Shown here one piece after another: positions 51,646-61,051 of a stretch of DNA of 64,000 nt. The DNA comes from Kaistella palustris DSM 21579 (lineage in GTDB: Bacteria > Bacteroidota > Bacteroidia > Flavobacteriales > Weeksellaceae). The notes beneath the pieces were generated by a model. That model was not told where the DNA came from and made no database searches. It was given only the letters and a program-made list of their open reading frames with translations. The translations under genes were made by a program, and so were the position numbers. The stretch spans positions 1 through 64,000 of the forward strand of contig NZ_AULL01000013.1 of NCBI RefSeq assembly GCF_000422265.1, in the 5' to 3' direction. How positions within the stretch are numbered: position 1 is the first letter of the stretch; each line of letters starts with the position of its first letter.

Positions 51646-53631
51646 TTAAAACAAACCCTCATCCACAAAATTCGGTAAGGTCACCTTCAAATTCGGCTCC
51701 ACTTTCATTGCTCTTTTAATGGCGAAAACGGCACCTTCATTTCTTGCCCAGCTTCTGCGGGAAATTCCGTTGTTCACGTCCCAGAAAAGCATAGATTTTA
51801 ATCTTCTGTCGGCATCGTCGCTGCCATCGAGCAACATTCCGAAACCACCGTTGATCACTTCGCCCCAACCAACGCCGCCGCCATTGTGAATACTAACCCA
51901 GGTCGCCCCACGGAAACTGTCGCCAATCACATTCTGAATCGCCATATCTGCCGTGAATCTCGAACCGTCATAGATGTTGGAAGTCTCTCTGTACGGCGAA
52001 TCTGTCCCCGAAACATCGTGATGATCACGCCCTAAAACAACCGCTCCAATGTCTCCGTTTTTAATGGCTTTGTTGAAGGCTTCGGCGATTTTCATTCGTC
52101 CTTCGGCATCAGCATACAAGATCCTGGCCTGTGAACCTACCACCAGATTATTTTTCTGAGCACCTTTGATCCACTGAATATTATCCGCCATTTGCTGTTG
52201 AATTTCTTCGGGAGAATTCTGAATCATTTCTTCTAAAACGGCACACGCAATATCATCAGTTTTCTTTAAATCTTCAGGTTTTCCGCTCGCACAAACCCAA
52301 CGGAACGGCCCGAAACCATAATCAAAACACATCGGTCCCATAATATCCTGAACGTAAGACGGCCATTTGAATTCTCTTCCCAAAGTAGGATTTCCCGACA
52401 TTACATCGGCGCCGGCTCTGGAAGCTTCGAGCAAAAAGGCATTTCCGTAATCGAAGAAATACGTTCCTTTTTCTGTATGTTTATTGATGGCTGCAGCGTG
52501 TCTTCTCAATGTTTCCTGAACTTTTTCTTTAAATAATTCAGGATTTTCCGCCATCATTTTATTTGATTCTTCGAAAGAAATCCCGACAGGATAATAACCT
52601 CCCGCCCAGGGATTGTGAAGTGAAGTCTGGTCTGAACCAATATCAATTCTTAAATTTTCTTCATCAAATTTTTCCCACACATCCACGATGTTTCCAAGGT
52701 AAGCCAACGAAACCGTTTCTTTATTTTGCTGCGCACTTTTGACCCTCGCTACCAATTGATCTAAGTTTTCATGGATTTCGTTCACCCATTTTTGGTCGTG
52801 CCGGATTTTTGTGATCTTTGGGTTTACTTCGGCAATAACGGTAACACAGCCTGCGATGTTCCCGGCTTTTGGCTGCGCACCCGACATGCCGCCAAGACCT
52901 GAAGTGACAAATAACCCACCTTTCGGATCTTTTTTAATTTTCCTGAAAGCATTGAGCACGGTTATAGTGGTACCGTGAACGATTCCCTGCGGACCGATAT
53001 ACATGTAACTTCCCGCTGTCATTTGTCCGTATTGCGAAACTCCCAATGCGTTCATTTTTTCCCAGTCGTCGGCTTTGGAATAATTAGGGATTACCATTCC
53101 ATTGGTCACAACCACGCGCGGTGCATCTTTGTGACTGGGGAAAAGCCCCATCGGATGGCCGGAATACATTGTTAAAGTTTGCGCGTCGGTCATTTCCGAC
53201 AGGTATTTCATAGTCAACAGATATTGCGCCCAGTTTTGGAAAACCGCGCCATTACCGCCGTAAGTGATCAATTCGTGCGGATGTTGTGCCACAGCATAAT
53301 CTAAATTATTCTGGATCATCAGCATGATCGCTTTCGCCTGCTCCGACTTCCCGGGATATTCGCTGATCGGCCGCGCTCTCATTTCATAATCCGGGCGAAA
53401 ACGGTACATGTAAATCCTGCCGTATTGCTCCAGTTCTTCCTTAAATTCCGGCAGAAGCTCAGCATGAAATTGGGGCTCGAAATACCGCAGCGCATTTTTT
53501 AGTGCGAGTATTTTTTCCTCGTCTGTAAGTATGTCTTTTCGTTTGGGAGCGTGATTTATTGTAGAATCAAAAGGTTTTGGAGCAGGAAGTTGCGCGGGAA
53601 TGCCCGCCAGGATCTGTTGTTGGAAAGTCAT
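51646..53631 (-). CDS. hutU: Urocanate hydratase
   Basis: 661 residues, longer than the 550-560 residues of the Pseudomonas enzyme but usual for Bacteroidota. It binds NAD+ and converts urocanate to imidazolone propionate in histidine breakdown. Diagnostic stretches are MYSGHPMGLFPSHKDAPRVV, MTAGSYMYIGPQGIVHGTTI, VTSGLGGMSGAQPKAG and HHDVSGTDSPYRETSNI. SSRTQWVI-type C-terminal segments are represented by VSIHNGGGVGWGEVINGGFG. No other hut genes are adjacent, so the pathway is split. Confidence 0.95.
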   Translation of the reverse strand: MTFQQQILAGIPAQLPAPKPFDSTINHAPKRKDILTDEEKILALKNALRYFEPQFHAELLPEFKEELEQYGRIYMYRFRPDYEMRARPISEYPGKSEQAKAIMLMIQNNLDYAVAQHPHELITYGGNGAVFQNWAQYLLTMKYLSEMTDAQTLTMYSGHPMGLFPSHKDAPRVVVTNGMVIPNYSKADDWEKMNALGVSQYGQMTAGSYMYIGPQGIVHGTTITVLNAFRKIKKDPKGGLFVTSGLGGMSGAQPKAGNIAGCVTVIAEVNPKITKIRHDQKWVNEIHENLDQLVARVKSAQQNKETVSLAYLGNIVDVWEKFDEENLRIDIGSDQTSLHNPWAGGYYPVGISFEESNKMMAENPELFKEKVQETLRRHAAAINKHTEKGTYFFDYGNAFLLEASRAGADVMSGNPTLGREFKWPSYVQDIMGPMCFDYGFGPFRWVCASGKPEDLKKTDDIACAVLEEMIQNSPEEIQQQMADNIQWIKGAQKNNLVVGSQARILYADAEGRMKIAEAFNKAIKNGDIGAVVLGRDHHDVSGTDSPYRETSNIYDGSRFTADMAIQNVIGDSFRGATWVSIHNGGGVGWGEVINGGFGMLLDGSDDADRRLKSMLFWDVNNGISRRSWARNEGAVFAIKRAMKVEPNLKVTLPNFVDEGLF

Positions 53632-53974
53632 GATTTAATATGGGTAAAAAATTTTTACAGGTTTAAAGATATTGAAATTATAAAATAAAAACCACAGAAA
53701 TTTCTGAATTCTTAGCGAAAGCGCCGCCTGGCAGAGTAAATCTCGGCTATTCTAAAGATTGAAAATACCTGAAATAATTCACACTTTGATTTTTTAAACA
53801 TATCTTATAATACCAACAACATAAGCTTTTCGTACATTTGTAACGCCTGATTTACGGAGCATTTTATATTGTAAATGGAAGTTTTTTTACCTATACTTTT
53901 TGTTTAATAAAGACTTTGGGCAGGATTATATTACACATCAAGAAGGTCATTAAATCCTTAAAGAAAGTTAAAAA
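53632..53974 (+). promoter_or_regulatory. Intergenic stretch with promoter -7 element
   Basis: TACATTTG at 53833-53840 fits TAnnTTTG, leaving a leader of about 130 bp before the DUF3347-like gene. It is also the upstream region of hutU on the other strand. No hairpin of note. Confidence 0.45.
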
Positions 53975-54445
53975 ATGAAAAAACTATTATTGGCAGCGTT
54001 ACTTTCTGTAGTAGCGGCAATCCACATTTCTGCGCAAAAAAGCGATGCTTCAGTTTCGAAACTGTTCCAAAATTACCTTGATATCAAAAACAGCCTAGTG
54101 GCGGACCGCTCCGATGGTGCGTCCAGAGCAGCGGCCGATCTTTTAAAGTCCGCGGCGCAAATTAATGCAAAGACGCTCGCACAGAACGAACTTCAAACCA
54201 TCAAACAGAATGCTTCGAAAATCAGTACTGCAACGAGCATCAAGATCCAACGCGAATCCTTTAACAACCTGTCAGAAAACATGATGTTGCTGGCCCGAAA
54301 ATTTAAACTGGCCGATCAGACTGTATTTATTCAGTATTGTCCTATGGCAAAGGCAAGCTGGTTAAGTGCAGAAAAAAAGATTCAGAATCCCTACTACGGG
54401 AGTTCCATGCTGACTTGTGGCACTGTGAAAAACGAACATAAATAA
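53975..54445 (+). CDS. DUF3347-like exported protein
   Basis: 156 residues with a Sec signal (LLLAALLSVVAAIHISAQ). The mature helical domain ends with the DUF3347 hallmark: VFIQYCPMAKASWLSAEKKI followed by NPYYGSSMLTCGTV, with two cysteines and methionines that fit copper or other metal binding. Family members occur fused to or near CusB/CopA-type metal efflux parts. Only the domain itself is seen here. Ends 3 bp before the convergent psd gene. Confidence 0.83.
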   Translation: MKKLLLAALLSVVAAIHISAQKSDASVSKLFQNYLDIKNSLVADRSDGASRAAADLLKSAAQINAKTLAQNELQTIKQNASKISTATSIKIQRESFNNLSENMMLLARKFKLADQTVFIQYCPMAKASWLSAEKKIQNPYYGSSMLTCGTVKNEHK

Positions 54446-54448
54446 AGA

Positions 54449-55420
54449 CTAAAAACTTACGCCGATCCGCTCGCCCATTTTCACTGTGGTTTCGAAACCT
54501 TTCGCCGTATTTTTTAAGAAATCGGGGTCGATCCTGATCTTGTCTTTCTCGAAAATCAGAACCACGGTTGACCCGCCAAACTTAAAGAAACCTTTTTCCT
54601 CGCCCTTTTTTACGGTATTTCCTTTGAAGGTGGTGATCATGCTGCCGACCATTGTGGCGCCGACTTCCACCATTACCACATCACCAAAAACAGGATTTGT
54701 GATCACACTGTATTCCCGTTTATTCAGCCAGAAGATTTCGAGCTTTTTGCGCAGTGCCAAAGGATTCACAGAGAAATAATCACCGGTAATTGTATGATTG
54801 CGGCCCACTCTTCCACCGACCGGAAAATGGTAGCGGTGATAGTCCGGCGGCGCAAGCCTGAAAATAAGCAATGAACCATCGCGGTATTTTTCGGCAAGTT
54901 TCGGATCATCTAAGAACGTAGCAACATCAAACCGGGCGCCTTTCACAAAAAAATCAGCATTGTGAATATCAGCGTAAGCCAGAACTTTTCCGTCGGCGGG
55001 CGAAACGGCAATACTGCTGTCGCCGGCAATTGGTCGGGCCTCGGGTTTCAGTTTTCTGTAAAAGAATTCATTAAAGGTTTTGAATTTTTTCTTTTGCGAA
55101 ATCGACATATCTACGCCAAAATCTTTAATAAAAGGATCGATCAGTTTTACCGAAGAAGCCCTGTCCATGCGGTTTCCGTAAACTGTAGAAACAATTTTCC
55201 GCCGTGCAAAAGTTGAGAGCGTAGCCTCGCCCACGGGATTGTGATATAGCCAGACCAACCACGATTCACCCGGTACCTTTTCGGTTTTCATCGCTCCGCT
55301 AACCCTGTCGTAATAATGGATTGCGTTTTGCGAAGGAAGAGGATAAAGTGCGATTCCCAAAAAAACAGCGATGAAAAGGAAAGTGACGGCCCATCTTCTT
55401 CGTGATCTTTTAAATTTCAT
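54449..55420 (-). CDS. psd: Phosphatidylserine decarboxylase
   Basis: 323-residue proenzyme. One N-terminal membrane segment (WAVTFLFIAVFLGIALYPL) precedes the catalytic domain with AVSPADGKVLAYAD, YHRYHFPVGGRV (conserved His residues), FGDVVMVEVGATMVGSM and the self-cleavage site FGGSTVVLIFEK near 290; cleavage at the Gly-Ser bond gives the pyruvoyl group. It makes phosphatidylethanolamine at the inner membrane. It is monocistronic between a DUF3347 gene and small acidic proteins. Confidence 0.92.
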   Translation of the reverse strand: MKFKRSRRRWAVTFLFIAVFLGIALYPLPSQNAIHYYDRVSGAMKTEKVPGESWLVWLYHNPVGEATLSTFARRKIVSTVYGNRMDRASSVKLIDPFIKDFGVDMSISQKKKFKTFNEFFYRKLKPEARPIAGDSSIAVSPADGKVLAYADIHNADFFVKGARFDVATFLDDPKLAEKYRDGSLLIFRLAPPDYHRYHFPVGGRVGRNHTITGDYFSVNPLALRKKLEIFWLNKREYSVITNPVFGDVVMVEVGATMVGSMITTFKGNTVKKGEEKGFFKFGGSTVVLIFEKDKIRIDPDFLKNTAKGFETTVKMGERIGVSF

Positions 55421-55502
55421 ATTTTTTCACAATCTTATACGCAAATATAAGCATTGTGTTAATGATTTTACCGTGGCTTAATTACGAGTTTAACGCGTTA
55501 AA

Positions 55503-55541
55503 AATAAAAAAGCCGTTTTCGCGCGGTGCGGAAACGGCTGT
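55503..55541 (-). terminator. Intrinsic terminator
   Basis: The stem AGCCGTTTTC/GGAAACGGCT with a GC-rich loop has a minus-strand T-run from AAAAAA at 55506. It lies downstream of the 96-residue acidic gene. Confidence 0.8.
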
Positions 55542-55558
55542 TGAACTGCAGTATTTTT

Positions 55559-55849
55559 TTACAGTAGATCTTCGTTGGTTTCTTCGTGATTGTCCTCATT
55601 GTCGCTAAGGCTGTAGAAATTGTTTTCCTCATCCTCGGAACCAATCTCCTCCATGGCATCATCGGCTGCCGAACCCGGAACGTCCAGATCATCGCCAAGC
55701 CTTTCAGGACTGTTATCCTCCGTTAATATGGGATTGCCGTTACCATCCAGGGGAACTGCTTCCTCCTTATTGAAAATATCATTTTCAGGGCGGTAATTCA
55801 TTTCGCGCAGTTTCTCGTTCTGCTCTTCTCGGTTATTTTCAGGTGTCAT
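55559..55849 (-). CDS. Small acidic protein, unknown
   Basis: 96 residues, very acidic and Asn-rich (NREEQNEKLREMNYRPEND, LGDDLDVPGSAADDAMEEIG, NEDNHEETNEDLL at the end). Probably largely disordered; no family recognised. It pairs with another small acidic gene 44 bp upstream, which suggests a common transcript ending at the terminator at 55503. The composition fits a stress-related or chaperone-bound disordered protein, but this is a guess. Confidence 0.6.
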   Translation of the reverse strand: MTPENNREEQNEKLREMNYRPENDIFNKEEAVPLDGNGNPILTEDNSPERLGDDLDVPGSAADDAMEEIGSEDEENNFYSLSDNEDNHEETNEDLL

Positions 55850-55893
55850 TATAAATATTTTTAAAGGTTATTTAAATTTAGATTTTTAAGGTT

Positions 55894-56130
55894 TTAATCT
55901 TCATTGAGCTGATTTTTGTTATTTTCCCAGGCATCGTCATATGCTTTCTGTTGGTTTTCCCACGCTTTAGGCGGTACTGCATTTTCGGCTTCTTTTTTTA
56001 CTTCCTCGCCGCGGGCTTCTCTTTCTACATTTTTAATGACGTGTTTCAGCTCATTTAAATTTTCTACAGGATGCTCGTTTTCTGTTGAGTGTCCTTCCTG
56101 TTCTGTATTCTCTATTCCAAAATTTTCCAT
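55894..56130 (-). CDS. Small acidic helical protein, unknown
   Basis: About 78 residues from ATG 56130, where the first residues (MENFGIENTEQEGHSTEN) resemble the acidic style of its neighbour; a start at 56184 adds a hydrophobic-basic piece. One charged amphipathic helix (VENLNELKHVIKNVEREARG) is followed by PPKAWENQQKAYDDAWENN, rich in Trp and Asn. No family recognised. Co-directional with the 96-residue gene. Confidence 0.55.
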   Translation of the reverse strand: MENFGIENTEQEGHSTENEHPVENLNELKHVIKNVEREARGEEVKKEAENAVPPKAWENQQKAYDDAWENNKNQLNED

Positions 56131-56343
56131 AATATTCCGTTTTATTGAAAGTGAGAGTTCAATTTTTATTCCTAACTTCTTCAATTCAGCATATTCTTTT
56201 TTTAATTCTATCAGAACTTACCAAATACGCAACAGCAGGTTTCTCGCTTTATTATTTTCACCAAGGAAAATCTGCGATAGACGACCCGCACATTAAATTG
56301 AAATTATCTGCCGGGCACGCAAAAAATTCTTAAATTTTATTAT

Positions 56344-56351
56344 TAAATTTG
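56344..56351 (+). promoter_or_regulatory. Promoter -7 element for ftsK
   Basis: TAAATTTG fits TAnnTTTG and lies 14 bp before the ATG of ftsK. Confidence 0.45.
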
Positions 56352-56365
56352 CTCTCATTCATATT

Positions 56366-58819
56366 ATGGAAAAAAACATTAAGAAAAAACCCGCCAACAC
56401 CGCTGAACAAAGCAAAATCCTCTCAAAACCACGCATCTTTTTCGGCGTTTTATTTGTTCTGATTTCCATCGTTCTCACCTTCTCCTTTATCTCGTATCTG
56501 CTTAACTGGAAGGCAGATCAAAGTCAGGCCGGAACGATGCTTGATAAAACGGTGAAATCTTCGAATATTTTCGGCAAGGCTGGCGACTGGCTGGGTAATC
56601 TTTTTATATTTGAAAGTATTGGAATTGCCGCTTTCGGTGTGGCATTCCTGTTTTTTGTTTTCGGAATGCTCATTCTGAAAAAAAACTATTTTAAGCCCTG
56701 GAAAACCATTGGTCACACACTTTTCTTCATCTGCTGGCTACCGATTTTCATGGGCGCGGTAACCGCGGGACAAGGCGTTCTAAGCGGTGTCTACGGCTTT
56801 CAAATCATGGATTTTCTAAATTCGGTAATCGGTGCGATGGGTTTATGGCTGGTGATAATTGTAAGTCTTGGCCTGTACGTCATCCTGGAATTTAATTTGA
56901 ATCCGAACAATGTAAAAAGCAAACTCACAGACCTGAACGACCAGACATTGGGCCGGGTGAAAGCCCTGATTCCCAATTCCTCGCACAGTTTCGATGCTGA
57001 TGCTGAGCTGGAAGAAGGCTCTGATGAGGACGAAGAGTTGCAAAACATCACCGTCACATCCGACGTGCAGGACAGCACGCTGGATTCGCAAACCGCGTTT
57101 GAAACAATAAAAACTCCAAATAAAACCTCTTTTGAAGAAATCCGGGAGAAAAATTCGCCTGAACTGAATTCCGGAACTCCTATTGACCTGACTCCTACTG
57201 CACCGGAAATTCCTGCAGGTGATATTTCATTTAAAGTAGAGGTTGCACAAACGGTAGATGTGCTGGACGAATCTGATAAAAAATCTCAGGAGCTTGTCGA
57301 CAAGCACGGACTCTACGACCACAAACTGGAACTTGCAAAGTTTCAGATGCCGACACTCGATCTTCTAAGGGATTATGGTAACGAAGAAATCGCCATTAAC
57401 AGAGAAGAGCTCGAAGAAAATAAAAACAAGATCGTAGGCTTACTCAAAAATTTCAATGTTGGCATTGCCGAAATTAAGGCAACCGTAGGACCAACCGTTA
57501 CGCTATATGAAATCGTGCCCGAAGCGGGGATCCGCGTAGCTTCGATTAAAAAGCTGCAGGACGATATTGCGCTGAATCTCTCAGCTTTAGGAATCCGGAT
57601 CATCGCACCGATGCCCGGCAAAGGAACGATCGGTATTGAAGTTCCGCGTAAAAATCCCTCAATGGTTTCTATGCGCAGCGTGATCGCCTCGCACAAATTC
57701 CAGAATTCAGATATGGATCTGCCGGTAGTTTTCGGGAAAACGATCTCCAACGAGATATTCATGGCTGACCTTGCGAAGATGCCTCACCTTCTCATGGCAG
57801 GAGCGACCGGACAGGGTAAATCGGTAGGTATCAACGCGATCCTAACTTCGCTGCTTTACAAAAAGCATCCGAGTGAACTGAAATTTGTAATGGTGGACCC
57901 GAAAAAAGTAGAACTTTCACTTTATTCAAAAATCGAACGCCATTATCTCGCAAAACTTCCGGATGGTGATGATGCGATAATCACCGATACGCATAAAGTC
58001 ATCAATACTTTGAATTCCCTATGTGTGGAAATGGATCAGCGCTATGACCTGCTTAAAAACGCGTTCTGTAAAAATTTAAAGGAATACAATAAAAAATTCG
58101 CAGAAAGAAAACTTAATCCCGAAAATGGTCACCGGTATTTACCATATATCGTACTGGTCGTAGATGAATTTGCAGACCTTATTATGACCGCCGGAAAGGA
58201 GGTGGAACTTCCGATCGCACGTTTGGCACAGTTGGCAAGAGCCGTGGGCATGCACCTTATCGTGGCCACACAGCGCCCCTCGGTCAATGTAATCACGGGA
58301 ATGATCAAGGCAAACTTCCCGGCCAGAGCGGCTTTCCGCGTAATATCGAGTGTAGATTCGCGTACAATCCTGGATTCTCCCGGCGCAGACCAGCTCATTG
58401 GGAAAGGTGATATGCTTTACTTCAACGGAAACGAAATCCTGCGCCTGCAGTGCGCTTTTGTAGATACACCGGAGGTGGAAAAAATTGCCGAATTCATCGG
58501 TGAGCAAAAAGGATATGCAAGCGCGTTCCTGTTGCCTGAATACTCGTCGGAAGAAACCACTTCTACAGTCGGTGCCTTTGATCCTAATGAAAAAGATGCC
58601 CTTTTTGAAGATGCTGCAAGAATCATAGTTTCTACACAGCAGGGTTCAACATCCATGCTCCAGCGGCAGCTGAAACTCGGCTATAACCGGGCCGGCAGAA
58701 TTATGGATCAGCTCGAAGCCAGCGGTATTGTGGGCGGTTTCAACGGGGCTAAGGCCAGAGAAGTCCAGATCTCGGATCTGAATTCTTTGGAACAGTTTTT
58801 GGAAGAATTGCGCAAGTAA
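56366..58819 (+). CDS. ftsK: DNA translocase FtsK
   Basis: 817 residues. Four membrane helices in 25-180 (FGVLFVLISIVLTFSFISYL and others) anchor it at the septum. An acidic linker covers about 200-320. The motor has an alpha/beta domain (VGIAEIKATVGPTVTLYEIV) and RecA-like domain with Walker A GATGQGKSVGINA (about 478-490) and Walker B YIVLVVDEFADLI. The gamma domain at the C-terminus (LQRQLKLGYNRAGRIMDQLE) reads KOPS-like sequences to orient chromosome pumping. It is shorter than E. coli FtsK but typical for Bacteroidota. Followed by a LolA-like gene and an LptF/G permease. Confidence 0.95.
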   Translation: MEKNIKKKPANTAEQSKILSKPRIFFGVLFVLISIVLTFSFISYLLNWKADQSQAGTMLDKTVKSSNIFGKAGDWLGNLFIFESIGIAAFGVAFLFFVFGMLILKKNYFKPWKTIGHTLFFICWLPIFMGAVTAGQGVLSGVYGFQIMDFLNSVIGAMGLWLVIIVSLGLYVILEFNLNPNNVKSKLTDLNDQTLGRVKALIPNSSHSFDADAELEEGSDEDEELQNITVTSDVQDSTLDSQTAFETIKTPNKTSFEEIREKNSPELNSGTPIDLTPTAPEIPAGDISFKVEVAQTVDVLDESDKKSQELVDKHGLYDHKLELAKFQMPTLDLLRDYGNEEIAINREELEENKNKIVGLLKNFNVGIAEIKATVGPTVTLYEIVPEAGIRVASIKKLQDDIALNLSALGIRIIAPMPGKGTIGIEVPRKNPSMVSMRSVIASHKFQNSDMDLPVVFGKTISNEIFMADLAKMPHLLMAGATGQGKSVGINAILTSLLYKKHPSELKFVMVDPKKVELSLYSKIERHYLAKLPDGDDAIITDTHKVINTLNSLCVEMDQRYDLLKNAFCKNLKEYNKKFAERKLNPENGHRYLPYIVLVVDEFADLIMTAGKEVELPIARLAQLARAVGMHLIVATQRPSVNVITGMIKANFPARAAFRVISSVDSRTILDSPGADQLIGKGDMLYFNGNEILRLQCAFVDTPEVEKIAEFIGEQKGYASAFLLPEYSSEETTSTVGAFDPNEKDALFEDAARIIVSTQQGSTSMLQRQLKLGYNRAGRIMDQLEASGIVGGFNGAKAREVQISDLNSLEQFLEELRK

Positions 58820-58882
58820 GCCAAAATATTAAACAAAAGTTTAACTTTTAGCTTTTTAATCCATCCAAAAATAAAAGAAAGA

Positions 58883-59530
58883 ATGAAAAATATTTTACAG
58901 AAAATAATTATTGGAACAGCAACATTCGCTTTTGCGGTAAACGTTAATGCACAAAAAATCGATGCCAAAGCCAAATCGCTTTTAGATGCCGTTGCCCAGC
59001 AATATAAATCGAAAAATAACATATATTTTAAATTCATCTACGGAACAGGAAGCGGCAATAAAGTAACCAAGACCGATCCAGGCATCTTCTACTCTGCCAA
59101 AGACAAGTACAAACTTAAGATCATGGGTACTGAACAGATCTTTGACGGAAATAAGATTTACAATATCTCCGCAGAAGATCAGGAAGTTACGGTGGCGAAA
59201 CCTACCGGAAACGAGCAAATGTTCTCGCCCCTGACCTACATTGAGGAATATAAAAAAGGATATAATGTTAAGTATATGGGAAAACTTGCCGTCAACGGCG
59301 TGAATTCTGATTATATCCTCTTGACACCCACCAAGAAAAACGGCATCAGGGAAGTGAAACTTTTCATTAATGATGCTAAAAAGCAACTGGTGAAACTCGA
59401 GCAGTTCTCCACGGACAATTCAGTGTCGGTCATTGCGATCAGCGACTACAAGGAAAATCAGAACCTGAGCGCGGACACTTTTACCTTTGATAAAAATCAG
59501 TACAAAAATTATATCGTTACAGAACTCTAA
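58883..59530 (+). CDS. LolA-like outer membrane lipoprotein carrier
   Basis: 215 residues with a Sec signal (IIIGTATFAFAVNVNAQ). The mature protein fits the LolA/LolB beta-barrel fold: AKSLLDAVAQQYKSKNNIYF, ADTFTFDKNQYKNYIVTEL at the end and the strand set DKYKLKIMGTEQIFDGNKIY, KNGIREVKLFINDAKKQLVK. It should ferry lipoproteins across the periplasm. A second LolA-like protein lies at 61779-62438. A terminator separates it from the permease gene. Confidence 0.87.
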   Translation: MKNILQKIIIGTATFAFAVNVNAQKIDAKAKSLLDAVAQQYKSKNNIYFKFIYGTGSGNKVTKTDPGIFYSAKDKYKLKIMGTEQIFDGNKIYNISAEDQEVTVAKPTGNEQMFSPLTYIEEYKKGYNVKYMGKLAVNGVNSDYILLTPTKKNGIREVKLFINDAKKQLVKLEQFSTDNSVSVIAISDYKENQNLSADTFTFDKNQYKNYIVTEL

Positions 59531-59549
59531 AAGTAACTTCACTCTAAAA

Positions 59550-59582
59550 AAAGTCACAAAGGATAATCTTTTGTGACTTTTT
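59550..59582 (+). terminator. Intrinsic terminator
   Basis: The stem AAAGTCACAAA/TTTGTGACTTT is followed by a T-run. It lies between the LolA-like gene and the permease gene. Confidence 0.82.
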
Positions 59583-59584
59583 GG

Positions 59585-59592
59585 TAAATTTG
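59585..59592 (+). promoter_or_regulatory. Promoter -7 element immediately before the LptF/G gene
   Basis: TAAATTTG fits TAnnTTTG and ends only 4 bp before the ATG at 59597, right after a terminator. If used, the transcript would start at or just past the first codon, giving a leaderless mRNA. Confidence 0.45.
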
Positions 59593-59596
59593 CCTC

Positions 59597-61051
59597 ATGA
59601 TCAAGAAAATCGACGGCTACGTCATCAAAACTTTTTTCGGCCCGTTTATTTTTATTTTCAGTGTTCTGTTCTTCATTTTTGTTGTCAACATTATTTGGAT
59701 CCGCCTTGCGCAGCTCACAGGAAAAGGTCTTGATTACTGGGAAATACTGCGGCTGCTGTCGTACCTCTCAGCGATTGTGGTACAGCTGGTGCTGCCATTA
59801 ACCATACTTCTTGCTTCTATCATGACCTTTGGCGATTTTGGGGAACGGTATGAACTCGCCGCCATGAAAGCCGCGGGGATCTCGCTCACAAGAATCATGT
59901 TACCGCTTTTTATTGTTTCCTTTATATTTTCGCTCTTCCTTTTTTTCTTCAGCAATAATGTAATTCCTGATTTTCAGCGGAAAGCTAAAAATATGCTTTA
60001 CAATATTGCCGCTACAAAACCTGCCCTTAATTTCACGCCCGGCCAGTTTATACAGCAAATCCCGGGTTACAGTGTTAAATTTGATCAGATCACGGGTGAG
60101 AATAAAGAAGATCTGAAAGGTGTTTTCATACATAAAATGGCAAATGCCTACGAAAACCAACAATCTATTGTGGCCGAAAAAGGGAAATTTGTGCCCGCGG
60201 CAAACAAGAATTATTTGAAACTTGTTCTTTTTAATGGTTATATTTTCGAAGAAAACATTGGGAACGTAGAATATAATCAGCGGTTGAAACAGCCGGATCA
60301 GGCGATAAAGTTCGATACGCTTGTCTCGCATTTCAACATTTCGGAACTTATTGATAAAGCGCTGGAATCTGAAAGCATCACCGATGATTATTCTTTTCAG
60401 GATTACTGGCAACTGAATACCACTATTGCCAAAGCAAAGCAGGAGAATAATAATGTACTGAAAAACATTAATTCAGAACTTGTGACGCAGACCAACGGCT
60501 ATATTGGTTTTCTGGATAAGACCAAACCTTCGGCAAAGTCCACTGTACTGCCAAAAACCGACACGCTGCAGCAAAGGAAAAAGCAGGAAATGTATTACTC
60601 CGCTTTTAATAAAATTGAAAGTGTAAGGCAGATGAAAAATGATAAGGCGGGCCAAATCCAGGAACTCCACAAATATTTTTCGCGTGTGATCATTTATCAG
60701 CAAAGGATTTTTGCTTATTCTGTGACTTGTTTAATCTTCTTTCTGATCGGCGCCAGTTTAGGGTCGATCATCAGAAAAGGTGGTTTGGGATTACCGGTCG
60801 TGATCGCGATTGTGGTGTTCATCATTTTTTACGTGATCAATCTTTCGGTAGAAAATCTCGCCTGGTCCGGTAAAATGGATCCTTATCTTGCGGCGTGGCT
60901 GCCCAATCTCGTACTGTTTCCGTTTGGCGCATGGCTGACTTATAAAGCGCTGACCGATTCACAGGTTTTCGATATCGAAAAATACAGAGCACTTTTCAAA
61001 CCCCTGATCGCAAGGTTTTCTAAAAATAAAGAACACGCACGGTACCGTTGA
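59597..61051 (+). CDS. LptF/LptG family lipopolysaccharide transport permease
   Basis: 484 residues, longer than the 350-370 of E. coli LptF/G. Three membrane helices at the start (FFGPFIFIFSVLFFIFVVNI, LPLTILLASIMTFGDFGE) and three at the end (YSVTCLIFFLIGASLGSIIR, LPVVIAIVVFIIFYVINL, PYLAAWLPNLVLFPFGAWLT) flank a periplasmic beta-jellyroll domain. An extra helical insertion of about 100 residues (LNTTIAKAKQENNNVLKNIN, KTDTLQQRKKQEMYYSAFNK) accounts for the length. With LptB it extracts LPS from the inner membrane. It is convergent with the peroxidase gene with no gap. Confidence 0.9.
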   Translation: MIKKIDGYVIKTFFGPFIFIFSVLFFIFVVNIIWIRLAQLTGKGLDYWEILRLLSYLSAIVVQLVLPLTILLASIMTFGDFGERYELAAMKAAGISLTRIMLPLFIVSFIFSLFLFFFSNNVIPDFQRKAKNMLYNIAATKPALNFTPGQFIQQIPGYSVKFDQITGENKEDLKGVFIHKMANAYENQQSIVAEKGKFVPAANKNYLKLVLFNGYIFEENIGNVEYNQRLKQPDQAIKFDTLVSHFNISELIDKALESESITDDYSFQDYWQLNTTIAKAKQENNNVLKNINSELVTQTNGYIGFLDKTKPSAKSTVLPKTDTLQQRKKQEMYYSAFNKIESVRQMKNDKAGQIQELHKYFSRVIIYQQRIFAYSVTCLIFFLIGASLGSIIRKGGLGLPVVIAIVVFIIFYVINLSVENLAWSGKMDPYLAAWLPNLVLFPFGAWLTYKALTDSQVFDIEKYRALFKPLIARFSKNKEHARYR

